A stretch of DNA of 64,000 bases, from NCBI GenBank assembly GCA_963840805.1, contig CAWJAJ010000015.1:62001-126000 (forward strand). Direction: 5' to 3'. Position 1 is the first letter of the stretch, and each line of letters starts with the position of its first letter. Positions 1 through 8,023 of this stretch are shown here, one piece after another. Position numbers and translations under genes: made by a program. The stretch is from CADEEN01 sp963840805 (GTDB lineage Bacteria > Pseudomonadota > Gammaproteobacteria > Burkholderiales > Burkholderiaceae_C). Under the pieces are notes generated by a model. The model saw only the letters and a program-made list of their open reading frames with translations, was not told the origin of the DNA and did no database searches.

Positions 1-219
1 CTCGAGGAACAGCCGCGACTCCTGCGTGCAGGCCACCAGCAGGTCGTCGCCGGTCTTGGCCGCGCGCTGGAACGCACCGGCCTCGCGCCGGCACAGCAAG
101 GTGTGCGGCGCTTCGATGCCGTCAGCGCTCGCGCCCGGCGTCTTGGCCAGCGCCGCCTTCAGCGCGGCCCGGTCCAGCGGCATCGAGCGGTTGCAATCGC
201 AAAGCAGCGTCTTGGTCAT
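1..219 (-). CDS. 4Fe-4S ferredoxin-type protein of a formate dehydrogenase locus, N-terminal part only
   Basis: The first 73 codons of a gene that runs off the left edge. It starts with ATG at 219 and reads MTKTLLCDCNRSMPLD, with cysteines at residues 7, 9, 43 and 64. In formate dehydrogenase loci of Betaproteobacteria, the slot after DUF3306 and DUF3305 usually holds a large iron-sulfur ferredoxin-like protein, and this N-terminus fits. The cluster-binding motifs themselves would lie outside the window, so the name rests on context and N-terminal resemblance. The gene begins 20 bp after the DUF3306 stop on the same strand, so one operon is likely. No convincing Shine-Dalgarno sequence is visible. 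Confidence 0.6.
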   Translation of the reverse strand, partial: MTKTLLCDCNRSMPLDRAALKAALAKTPGASADGIEAPHTLLCRREAGAFQRAAKTGDDLLVACTQESRLFLE

Positions 220-239
220 CGGCAGCAGGGTCGGAGGAT

Positions 240-788
240 TCAGTGGAGCGACTGTGCCGCGTCAACGGGGGCCGCGCCATCGGGAGTGGCCCCCGCCGCC
301 ACCGGCGTGGGCTGCACTGTCTGGCCCGTCGTGTCTTGGTCTTCGTCGGCGAACAGACCCAGCGCCTTCGACTGCACCATCTGGCGCAGCATCGCGGCCG
401 GGATCGGATCGGGCTTGCCGTAGTCGTCGATGTAGGTATCCAGGCCGTCCATCACGTTGAAGTGCGGGTCGGCAAAGAGCTTCTTCAGCGCGGCGTTCTT
501 CACGCCGGGATCGACATCGGCCGCGACGAAGCGCCGGAAGTCCGACGTGCGGCTCAACTGCGCCACGTCGTCGAGCGTCGGCGCGGGCGGCCGCGCATCG
601 GTCGCGGGCTGCGGCGGCGGCACGGCGGGCGCCGCGACCGCGGCCTTCGGCAGGCCCGGCTCGGATGTCACGGCCGGCACGGTCGGTGCGACCACGGGCG
701 CCGGCTCGGGCGCTGCTTCGCCTTGCCGCACCTGCACCTTGCGCCGCGACCAGCGCGCCAGGAAGCCGTCGCCGTCGGCGCTGTTCAC
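240..788 (-). CDS. DUF3306 family protein (formate dehydrogenase accessory gene)
   Basis: A 182-residue protein read from GTG at 788, which overlaps the DUF3305 stop by 4 bp (GTGA), so the two are translationally coupled. The N-terminus carries the FLARWSRRK signature of the family at residues 9-17. An Ala/Pro-rich linker follows (about 25-75), then the conserved core with RRFVAADVDPGVKNAALKKL and DPHFNVMDGLDTY at about 95-140. The tail is low in complexity. The biochemical role of the family is unknown; it is commonly encoded beside formate dehydrogenase and its maturation genes. It is probably cytoplasmic, since I see no signal peptide or membrane segment. A longer open frame upstream of 788 overlaps DUF3305 and was not used. 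Confidence 0.8.
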   Translation of the reverse strand: MNSADGDGFLARWSRRKVQVRQGEAAPEPAPVVAPTVPAVTSEPGLPKAAVAAPAVPPPQPATDARPPAPTLDDVAQLSRTSDFRRFVAADVDPGVKNAALKKLFADPHFNVMDGLDTYIDDYGKPDPIPAAMLRQMVQSKALGLFADEDQDTTGQTVQPTPVAAGATPDGAAPVDAAQSLH

Positions 789-1264
789 CGGCGATCCTCG
801 GGCCGCTGGAACGACGCCGGCCGCTTGCGTTGCTTCGGCTCGGGCTTGTAGTGTTCTTCGGTGAACGCCGCCAGCCACTGGCACATGTCGGCCTGCAGCG
901 GCACGTTGTCGACACGCTCCTGCGCGTCGAGCAGCCGGCCGGCCTCGTTGTACGACAGCGTGACGAGTTCGGGCCACGCGGCAGACGGGTCATCGTCGCT
1001 GATGCGCCACATCACGAACCACACCGGCGTTCCGCTGCTGAGGTTGAGGTAGTAGCCCTCGGCCTCGTCGCCGAACAGCGTGACCGGCAGTCCCGGGAAC
1101 AGGAACTGCGCGGTCCTGCCGTCGTCGCGCAGTTGGCGCGGTGCTTCGCCGAAGCCGCCGTCGTCGGGCACCACGTCGACGAGCCGGAAGCGCCAGTCCT
1201 CCCAGCGGTTGGGCGCCTTCTCTCGCTCCAACAGCACGGCCACGCGCATCGTCGGACGATCCAT
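785..1264 (-). CDS. DUF3305 family protein (formate dehydrogenase accessory gene)
   Basis: A 159-residue protein starting MDRPTMRVAVLLEREKAP. The ATG at 1264 is used; a second ATG five codons later (1249) is equally possible. The family pattern is visible: an N-terminal beta strand with VxxER, a central stretch GDEAEGYYLNLSSGTPVWFV, and a C-terminal helix LQADMCQWLAAFTEEHY. DUF3305 is nearly always paired with DUF3306 next to formate dehydrogenase genes, but its function is not known. It is the first gene of the visible operon (DUF3305, DUF3306, ferredoxin-type protein), so the promoter should lie in the repeat-bearing spacer to its right. Confidence 0.8.
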   Translation of the reverse strand: MDRPTMRVAVLLEREKAPNRWEDWRFRLVDVVPDDGGFGEAPRQLRDDGRTAQFLFPGLPVTLFGDEAEGYYLNLSSGTPVWFVMWRISDDDPSAAWPELVTLSYNEAGRLLDAQERVDNVPLQADMCQWLAAFTEEHYKPEPKQRKRPASFQRPEDRR

Positions 1265-1880
1265 TTCAGTGATCCATTTCGCTTCGCGTCACCCACGACG
1301 CATGAAACGCGACCGGCCTGCCGGAGCCGGCTTGCGGCCCAATGGGGCCGTTTGCGAGCGACCGCTTTGTCGTGCTTGCATCGGCGCGAGCAAGGCGGTG
1401 GGCGGGCCGGGCACGGCGCGCATGTGAGGCGCCGAGCAGCACAGGGGCCGGGGCCCGCGCGCGCAGCGCGCTTCGTGAGCTGACTCGTCGCGACTGTTCG
1501 ACCACAGTGAGCGAAGCGAACGGAGGGAGTTGAGCGACGGGGCCGCGGACCCGCGCAGCGCAGGGCAGTCTGAGCGCAGCGAAGACCGCCGAACCTAAGC
1601 GCCGTGCCCGGCCCGGATGCCGCGTTGCCGCGCCACTGCCGGCAAAGCAGAAGTTCAAAGACAGCAAAGGGCCGCAGGCAGACCGTCGGCGCAGGCCGCT
1701 GACTGCCGCCGGGCTCGGTGGTCGACTGACGCTTCGCGTGCGGAACCTCGACGGGCGACGGCCCGTCAAGGGGTAGGCGTGAGGCCGTTTCCCTTCCACG
1801 TCCGCCGGGCCGCCCCAACCTCGCTGAGCGCCCCCTGGGAGGCAGCGAACACTGGGAACTCGGCAGCCCATCACGCTGCC
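1265..1880. other. Spacer without a gene, largely repeat sequence
   Basis: About 615 bp between the divergent-facing ends of the DUF3305 start and the apbC stop. No frame here has a recognisable product. Most of it is a dispersed repeat (1398-1686, listed separately), and part of 1335-1415 is also found inverted at about 18893-18965. The stretch 1745-1870 contains a C-run/G-run palindromic motif like those at 19.7, 21.2, 56.3 and 58.7 kb. Confidence 0.6.
1398..1686 (-). repeat. Dispersed repeat of about 290 bp, copy 1 (inverted relative to copy at 18.3 kb)
   Basis: The reverse complement of this stretch matches 18323-18608 at roughly 90 percent by eye, from the CGGCCCTTTGCTG block through the TCGCGACGAGTCAG block to TGCTCGGCGCCTCACATG. 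It has no coding potential that makes sense. It is rich in short palindromes such as TTCGCT/AGCGAA arrays. This looks like a non-autonomous interspersed element of this genome; no transposase or clear target-site duplication is visible. Confidence 0.75.
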
Positions 1881-2972
1881 TCAGGTGGTCTTGGAGATCG
1901 AGATGGTCGGGAACTTCGCGCTGAAGTCCTTCGCTTTCGCGGCGATCTTCACCGCCACCTGACGCGCGACGGTCTTGTAGATCGCGGCGATCTCGCCGTC
2001 GGGGTCGCTGACGACGCTGGGCCGGCCGGCATCGGCCTGTTCGCGGATCGACAGGTTCAGCGGCAACGCACCCAGGTAGTCGACGCCGTATTCGGCGGCC
2101 ATCTTCTTGCCGCCATCGGCGCCGAAGATGTGCTCCACATGGCCGCAGTTCGAGCACACGTGCACGGCCATGTTCTCGACGATGCCGAGAATCGGCACGC
2201 CGACCTTCTCGAACATCTTCAGCCCCTTCTTGGCATCGAGCAGCGCGATGTCCTGCGGCGTCGTGACGATGATGGCGCCCGTCAAGGGCACCTTCTGCGA
2301 CAGCGTGAGCTGGATGTCGCCGGTGCCCGGCGGCATGTCGACGATCAGGTAGTCGAGCTCGGCCCAGTTGGTCTGGCGCAGCAATTGCTCGAGGGCCTGG
2401 GTGGCCATCGGGCCGCGCCAGATCATCGGGCTGTCGGTGTCGACCAGGAAGCCGATCGACATCACCTGCACGCCGTAGTTGGCCATCGGCTCCATCGTCT
2501 GGCCGTCGCTGCTCTCGGGCCGGCCCTCGATGCCCATCATCATCGGCTGGCTGGGGCCGTAGATGTCGGCGTCGAGGATGCCGACTTGGGCGCCCTCGGC
2601 GGCCAGCGCCAGCGCCAGGTTGACAGCCGTCGTGCTCTTGCCGACACCGCCCTTGCCCGACGCCACGGCGACGATGTTCTTCACCTTGGGCATCAGTTGC
2701 ACACCGCGCTGCACCGCGTGGGCGATGATCTTCGAGTGCAGGTTGACGCTGACGTTGGCGATGCCCGGCAGCGTGCGCACCGCAGCGATCAGCGCCTTGC
2801 GCAGCGCCGGAATCTGGCTCCTTGCAGGGTAGCCGAGCTCGATGTCGAAGGCGACGTCGCCGCCCTCGATCTTCAGGTTCTTCAGCTGCCGGGTCGAGAC
2901 GAAGTCTTTACCGGTATTGGGATCGATGACGTACTTGACGGCGTCTGTGACGGTGGATTCGGTGAGGCTCAT
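1881..2972 (-). CDS. apbC: Iron-sulfur cluster carrier protein ApbC/Mrp
   Basis: A 363-residue Mrp/NBP35-family P-loop ATPase that binds and transfers 4Fe-4S clusters to apoproteins in the cytoplasm. An N-terminal MIP18-like domain (about residues 8-90) is followed by the deviant Walker A SGKGGVGKST at 105-114, a DADIYGPSQP switch at about 134-143, VDMPPGTGD at 211-219, and the cluster-binding Cys-x2-Cys (VCSNCGH, Cys 273 and 276). Length and domain order are normal for the long form. The ATG at 2972 lies 60 bp from the divergent metG start, an arrangement common in Proteobacteria, so the two promoters must share that short spacer. The frame is intact. Confidence 0.95.
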   Translation of the reverse strand: MSLTESTVTDAVKYVIDPNTGKDFVSTRQLKNLKIEGGDVAFDIELGYPARSQIPALRKALIAAVRTLPGIANVSVNLHSKIIAHAVQRGVQLMPKVKNIVAVASGKGGVGKSTTAVNLALALAAEGAQVGILDADIYGPSQPMMMGIEGRPESSDGQTMEPMANYGVQVMSIGFLVDTDSPMIWRGPMATQALEQLLRQTNWAELDYLIVDMPPGTGDIQLTLSQKVPLTGAIIVTTPQDIALLDAKKGLKMFEKVGVPILGIVENMAVHVCSNCGHVEHIFGADGGKKMAAEYGVDYLGALPLNLSIREQADAGRPSVVSDPDGEIAAIYKTVARQVAVKIAAKAKDFSAKFPTISISKTT

Positions 2973-3032
2973 GGATGCGGTTCAAGCGGCGAATGCGCAA
3001 GTCTAGGGCCTGCGGCCTCCTAGAATGTCCCC

Positions 3033-5076
3033 ATGCCGCGCAAGCTCTTCGTCACCACCGCCCTGCCCTACGCCAACGCGCCGTTTCACATCGGCCACAT
3101 GATGGAGTACATCCAGGCCGACATCTGGGTTCGCTTCCAGCGCATGCAGGGCCACGAGGTGCACTTCGTCTGCGCCGACGACGCGCACGGCGCGCCGATC
3201 ATGATCGCAGCCGAAAAGGCGGGCAAGACACCGCAGGCCTTCGTGGCCGAGATCGCCGCCGGCCGCAAGGCCTACCTCGACGGCTTTCACATCGGCTTCG
3301 ACAACTGGCACTCGACCGACGGGCCCGAGAACCACGCCCTGGCGCAGGACATCTACCGCGGGCTGCGCAAGCAGGGGCTGATCGCCGAGCGCACGATCGA
3401 GCAGTTCTTCGACCCGCTGAAGTCGATGTTCCTGCCCGACCGCTACATCAAGGGCGAGTGCCCGCGGTGCGGCGCGAAAGACCAGTACGGCGATTCGTGC
3501 GAAGTCTGCGGCGCGGTGTACTCGCCCACCGAACTGAAGAACCCCTATTCGGCGCTGAGCGGCGCGGCACCGGTGCTGAAGACCAGCGCGCACTACTTCT
3601 TCCAGCTCAGCTCGCCGCGCTGCCTCGAGTTCCTGCAGCAGTGGACGCAGAGCCCGGGCCGCCTGCAGCCCGAGGTGCTGAACAAGATCCGCGAGTGGTT
3701 CACGGCCGACGACGAGGGCCACGTCAGCCTGGCCGACTGGGACATCAGCCGCGACGCACCGTACTTCGGTATCCGCATCCCGGACACCGACGACAAGTAC
3801 TTCTACGTCTGGCTCGATGCGCCGGTGGGCTATCTGGCATCGCTGAAGAACTACTTCGACCGCATCTCGCGCGATTACGACGCCTTCATGGCCGATCCGG
3901 CCGTCGAGCAGATCCACTTCATCGGCAAGGACATCACCTACTTCCACACGCTGTTCTGGCCGGCGATGCTGCACTTCAGCGGCCGCAAGACGCCCGACAA
4001 GGTCTTCGTGCACGGCTTCATCACCGTCAACAGCGAGAAGATGAGCAAGAGCCGCGGTACCGGCATCTCGCCGCTGAAGTACCTCGAAGTCGGGCTCGAT
4101 GCCGAGTGGCTGCGCTACTACATCGCGGCCAAGCTCAACGCCAAGCGTCGAGGACATCGACTTCAACCCCGATGATTTCGTCGCCCGCGTCAACAGCGAC
4201 CTGGTCGGCAAGTACATCAACATCGCCAGCCGCGCGGCGGGCTTCCTCGCCAAGCGCTTCGGCAGCCGCCTGTCGTCGGACCTCGGTGTCGAAGGCCGTG
4301 CGCTGCTCGATGCACTGCGCGGCCATGGCGCTGCGCTGCGCGAGCTGTACGAGGAGCGCGAGTTCGGCAAGGCGCTGCGCGAAGTGATGCTGCTGGCCGA
4401 CCGCGTCAACGAGTACGTCGATCGCCACAAGCCCTGGGACCTCGCGAAGCAGGCCGGCATGGACGCCGCACTGCACGATGTCTGCAGCGTCTGCATCGAG
4501 GCCTTCCGGTTGCTGACGATCTACCTCAAGCCGGTGCTGCCGGCGCTGGCCGCGCGCGTCGAGGCCTTCCTGAAGATCGAGCCGCTGGCCTGGGCCGATG
4601 CCGAGCGGGCGCTCGGCGCCCACGCCATCGGCGCCTACCGGCACCTGATGCAGCGGGTCGACGCCGGCGTCGTCGATGCCCTGCTGGAGCCGCCGGCCGC
4701 AGCGCCGACGTTACCCGGTGGCGAAGCCATTGCGCCCGAGATCACGATCGAGGACTTCGCCAGACTCGACCTGCGCATCGCGAAGATCGTCAACGCCGAG
4801 TCGGTCGACGGCAGCGACAGGTTGCTGCGCCTGACGCTCGATATCGGCGACGGCACGACGCGCAATGTGTTTGCCGGCATCAAGAGCGCCTACCAGCCCG
4901 AAGACCTAATCGGCAAGCTGACGGTGATGGTGGCCAACCTGGCACCGCGCAAGATGAAGTTCGGTGTCAGCGAAGGCATGGTGCTCGCCGCCTCGCACGC
5001 CGATGCGAAGGCCCACCCGGGCCTCTACGTGCTCGAGCCCTGGCCGGGCGCGGCCCCGGGCCTGCGGGTGCGCTGA
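3033..5076 (+). CDS. metG: Methionyl-tRNA synthetase (one frameshift near 4145)
   Basis: Charges tRNA-Met with methionine in the cytoplasm; an essential enzyme. The repaired protein is about 680 residues. Seen: the HIGH-type motif PFHIGHM at 17-23, a zinc knuckle with CPRCG and CEVCG at about 142-160, the KMSKS loop (EKMSKSRGTG) near 336, the anticodon-binding helical domain, and a C-terminal OB-fold tRNA-binding domain (about 572-680) ending APGLRVR. The reading frame breaks at about 4141-4150, where one extra base sits in GCCAAGCGTCGAG. Removing one A gives NASVEDIDF and rejoins the frames. Because the gene is essential and both halves are perfectly conserved, I take the break as a sequence error. 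Confidence 0.93.
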
Positions 5077-5728
5077 AGGGCCGTGATCGCGGGCTGAGCG
5101 GCGCCGCGGCATCGCGGTGATCGATTGCGAGTCGCACGATGCATGGCGCACGAATTCAACGATCGTTGACCGCATGCCGGAAAAGCGTTGCGGGCAAGAC
5201 CGGTCGAGCGTCGGCGCCTACCGCGTTGGCGACGGCCGAGTCAGCGCACCGAAAGTTCGCGATGCGGGTGCAGTGAACGATCGGGCGCGAATCGTGTGCG
5301 TCGGTGGACGGCCATGAAGGAACCGTCGTGCGCCGCTCGCTGAAGGTCAGCAACCTGCACTCAAGCTGTCATCGAAATCGCCGGCCTGGTCGGCAGTATG
5401 CGACCCAAACCCGCCTTTCGGGTCTCTCCAGAGCTGTCCGATGCTCAGCGCTGGCTCTTCGTGTTTCGCTTCCACGAAGCAGGCGTTCGTGACCTCACGG
5501 CAGCCGGCCAGGAGCGGGCCGTCGCATCGAGATCCCCAGGCGTCGGCGAACGGGCCGAAGGCGGGCATCCGCTGGTTCGACCGGGCAACACGACCAAGCT
5601 GTAGATTAGCAAGTGGCGCACTGGGCATGTTCGCTTCGGGTCGACCACTGCATACCGGGCCGGGATGTGCCGCCGCGTGAGCGCAGCGCCGCAACCCGCG
5701 ACTGTGTACACATCGCCTGGAGGAAGTC
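5077..5728. other. Spacer of 650 bp with no recognisable gene
   Basis: Several short open frames exist on both strands but none resembles a protein family or has a good ribosome-binding site. The only signal is the strong Shine-Dalgarno GGAGGAAG at 5719-5726, which belongs to the next gene. Base composition is slightly lower in GC than the flanks. I see no repeat, tRNA or terminator hairpin with a T tract. Confidence 0.5.
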
Positions 5729-6535
5729 GTGGCCGAGCAAACCGTTGCGTTCGACTATGCCGAGACGGGTTCCGGCCCAGCCCTGCTGTTCCTGCCCGGG
5801 AGTTTCGGCACGGGCACGGGCTGGAAAGCGGTCATGGGGCATCTCGGTGACGGCTACCGCATGGTCACGACAAGCCTACTGGGCTATGGAGCCACGCCAG
5901 ACATCCGGCCTGACGGCAATGCCACCATGGCGCAGCAAGTCGGCCTCATCGACCGCATCATCGACCGTATCGGCACGTCTCCCCATGTCGTGGGGCACTC
6001 GTACGGCGGACTCTCCGCCATCGTGCATGCCTTGACCGGCCGACACAGGCCCGCGAGCCTGCTGCTCGTGGAAGCGAACCCACTGGGCTTGCTGCGCGCG
6101 TCGGGAGACCTGGAGCACTACGGGATGTTCGAGTCGATGACGGGTCCGTACTTCGCCGAGTTTGCCCGGGGCGATGCCGAGGCGGCCCGGCACGTCATTG
6201 ACTTCTACGGCGGCCCAGGCACCTTCGATTCGATGCCGCCAAAAGTCCGCAGCTACATCGTCGCGACCACCGCGGTGAACGTGCGTGACTGGTCTTCAGG
6301 AACGCCTTTCGAACCCAGCAAGGAGACGCTGCGGTCGATCGAAATTCCGACGACGGTGGTTCGCGGACGGAAACAGCCATCCGGCCATGCTCAGGATCGC
6401 CGAGCTTCTGCACGATTCGATCCCTGCGGCGCCTCTCGTCACGATCGAAGGCGGGAGTCACTTTCTTCCGAGCAGCCATCCGCGGAGATCGCCGCACTGA
6501 TTCGGCAGCACGTCGATGGAACGCCGGCAACGTGA
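5729..6535 (+). CDS. Alpha/beta hydrolase (two compensating frameshifts near 6367 and 6470)
   Basis: An alpha/beta-hydrolase-fold enzyme of about 268 residues; substrate unknown. It starts with GTG at 5729, 3 bp after the Shine-Dalgarno GGAGGAAG. Seen: the oxyanion-loop region LLFLPGSFGTG near residue 20, the nucleophile elbow VVGHSYGG near 88-95, and a C-terminal catalytic His in IEGGSHFLP. That His only appears in a shifted frame: one extra G at about 6367 (VVRDGNSHPAML after repair) moves the frame, and a second change near 6470 restores it before the C-terminal AEIAALIRQHV. The gene is alone, flanked by spacers of more than 500 bp. Confidence 0.8.
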   Translation: MAEQTVAFDYAETGSGPALLFLPGSFGTGTGWKAVMGHLGDGYRMVTTSLLGYGATPDIRPDGNATMAQQVGLIDRIIDRIGTSPHVVGHSYGGLSAIVHALTGRHRPASLLLVEANPLGLLRASGDLEHYGMFESMTGPYFAEFARGDAEAARHVIDFYGGPGTFDSMPPKVRSYIVATTAVNVRDWSSGTPFEPSKETLRSIEIPTTVVRGRKQPSGHAQDRRASARFDPCGASRHDRRRESLSSEQPSAEIAALIRQHVDGTPAT

Positions 6536-7058
6536 GGCCGGACGTGTGCCCGCGAAGCCAGAGGCAATGTTCCCGATCTGAACCTTTCGTTCATTCGGGC
6601 TGCGCCGGTCGAGCGTCGCCTTGGGGTCGGCAGCGCCTCGTCGGGCGTGCCAGACCCCATCGCCGGAAAAGCGACCCCCAAGTTGAGCGACCGGAGAGCC
6701 AACGTCCGCGGTCGGTAGTGTGGCCGACCCTCAAGAGACATCCGAAGTCCTCATCTCGCCGCCCCAAAGCTGCCGGTTGAATCCGCACTCCAGCGCCCGC
6801 GGGACGCACCGTGGCCCGCGCCTTCGCGGCCTGATAGCACGGCGAACGGAGCTGCTCAGCACGGCGTTTCGAGGGCGGCGATCCCCGGGCATTCACCTGA
6901 CACTCCGACGATGCAGTGAGAAGTGTTCGCGTCAAGCGCCTCTCAACTGCGGCAGCGACGCCAGTCTGCGCTGCGTTAATCGTCCGGTCAGGCGTGGCAC
7001 GTAAGCTGCGGATGAGGAGCGTGCCACTTCGGCCCGCTCCAATCGCCCGGGCCGTGCC
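6536..7058. other. Spacer of about 520 bp with no recognisable gene
   Basis: Short open frames on both strands show no family resemblance. No transposon ends, terminator or tRNA are visible. The promoter of the following transporter operon should lie at its right end, but I cannot point to convincing -35 and -10 elements. Confidence 0.45.
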
Positions 7059-8023
7059 ATGCAATTCTCGAATCTCCCTGAAGACACCGAAGATCCGGAC
7101 ACAGCCCCGCGCAAAGGGCAGCGGCCGCCTCGCGCAGCACCTGGGTCAGCGTCGGCGTCAATCTGGTCCTGACCATCACCCAGATCGTCGTCGGCGTCCT
7201 GGCCAAGTCGCAGGGCCTGATCGCCGACGGCATCCATTCGCTGTCGGACCTGGTGGCGGACTTCGTCGTGCTGTTCGCCAGCCACCACAGCAAGAAGGAC
7301 GCCGACGAGGATCACCCCTATGGTCACCAGCGCTTCGAGACGGCCGCGTCGCTGGTGCTGGGCGCGCTGCTGCTGGCCGTCGGCGCTGGGCATGCTGTGG
7401 TCCGCGTTCCGCAAGCTGGAGCAGCCGGAGACGGTGCAGACAGGTGCACGTGGTCGCGCTCTGGGTGGCCGGTGGCGCGCTGGTCGCCAAGGAACTGCTG
7501 TTCCGCTACATGCTGTCGCGTGGCCAAGCGCGTCAAGTCGAGCATGCTGGTGGCCAACGCCTGGCATGCGCGCTCGGACGCGGCGTCGTCGCTGGTGGTG
7601 GGCATCGGCATCGTCGGCAACCTGGCCGGCTACCCGATCCTCGACCCGATCGCCGCCGCCATCGTCGGCTTCATGGTCGCGCAAGATGGGCTGGGGGTTC
7701 GGCTGGGACGCGCTGCACGACCTGATGGATCGCTCCGGTCGACGAGCAGGAGGTCGCGGCCATCCGCGGCACGCTGCTGGACACGCCGGGCGTTCAGCGG
7801 CGTGCACGACGTTCGCACGCGCAAGATGGGCGACATGATCGTGGTCGACGCCCACATCGAGGTGGATGCCGCGATCAGCGTCGAGGCCGGGCACGACATC
7901 GCCGTGGAGGCGCGGCAGCGGGTGCTGCAGCGTCACCGCGTGCTCAACCTGATGACCCACGTGGACCCGTGGCGCCGGCCCGACCTGGACCACGCGGAAC
8001 GTCCGACGCCCGCGGCGCGGTGA
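7059..8023 (+). CDS. Cation diffusion facilitator (CDF) metal transporter, multiply frameshifted
   Basis: A FieF/MamM-type CDF antiporter that would export divalent metal (Zn, Fe, Mn or Co) from the cytoplasm in exchange for protons. In pieces one can read the TM2 metal-site helix with ADGIHSLSDLVADFVVL, the signature DHPYGHQRFETAASL, the second site helix with ANAWHARSDAASSLVV, and the C-terminal cytoplasmic metal-binding domain (GVHDVRTRKMGDMIVVDAHI). At least six +1 shifts occur (about 7110, 7390, 7433, 7521, 7686, 7735, 7793), and most are repaired by removing one base from a doublet. The ATG at 7059 (MQFSNLPEDTED) is the best start but is joined to the body only across a shift. The stop overlaps the next start (GTGA). 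Confidence 0.8.

Noticed and set aside
5077..7058. Several 60-100 codon frames in the two spacers around the alpha/beta hydrolase
   Set aside because: No family resemblance, no ribosome sites, many overlapping frames on both strands as expected by chance in GC-rich DNA.
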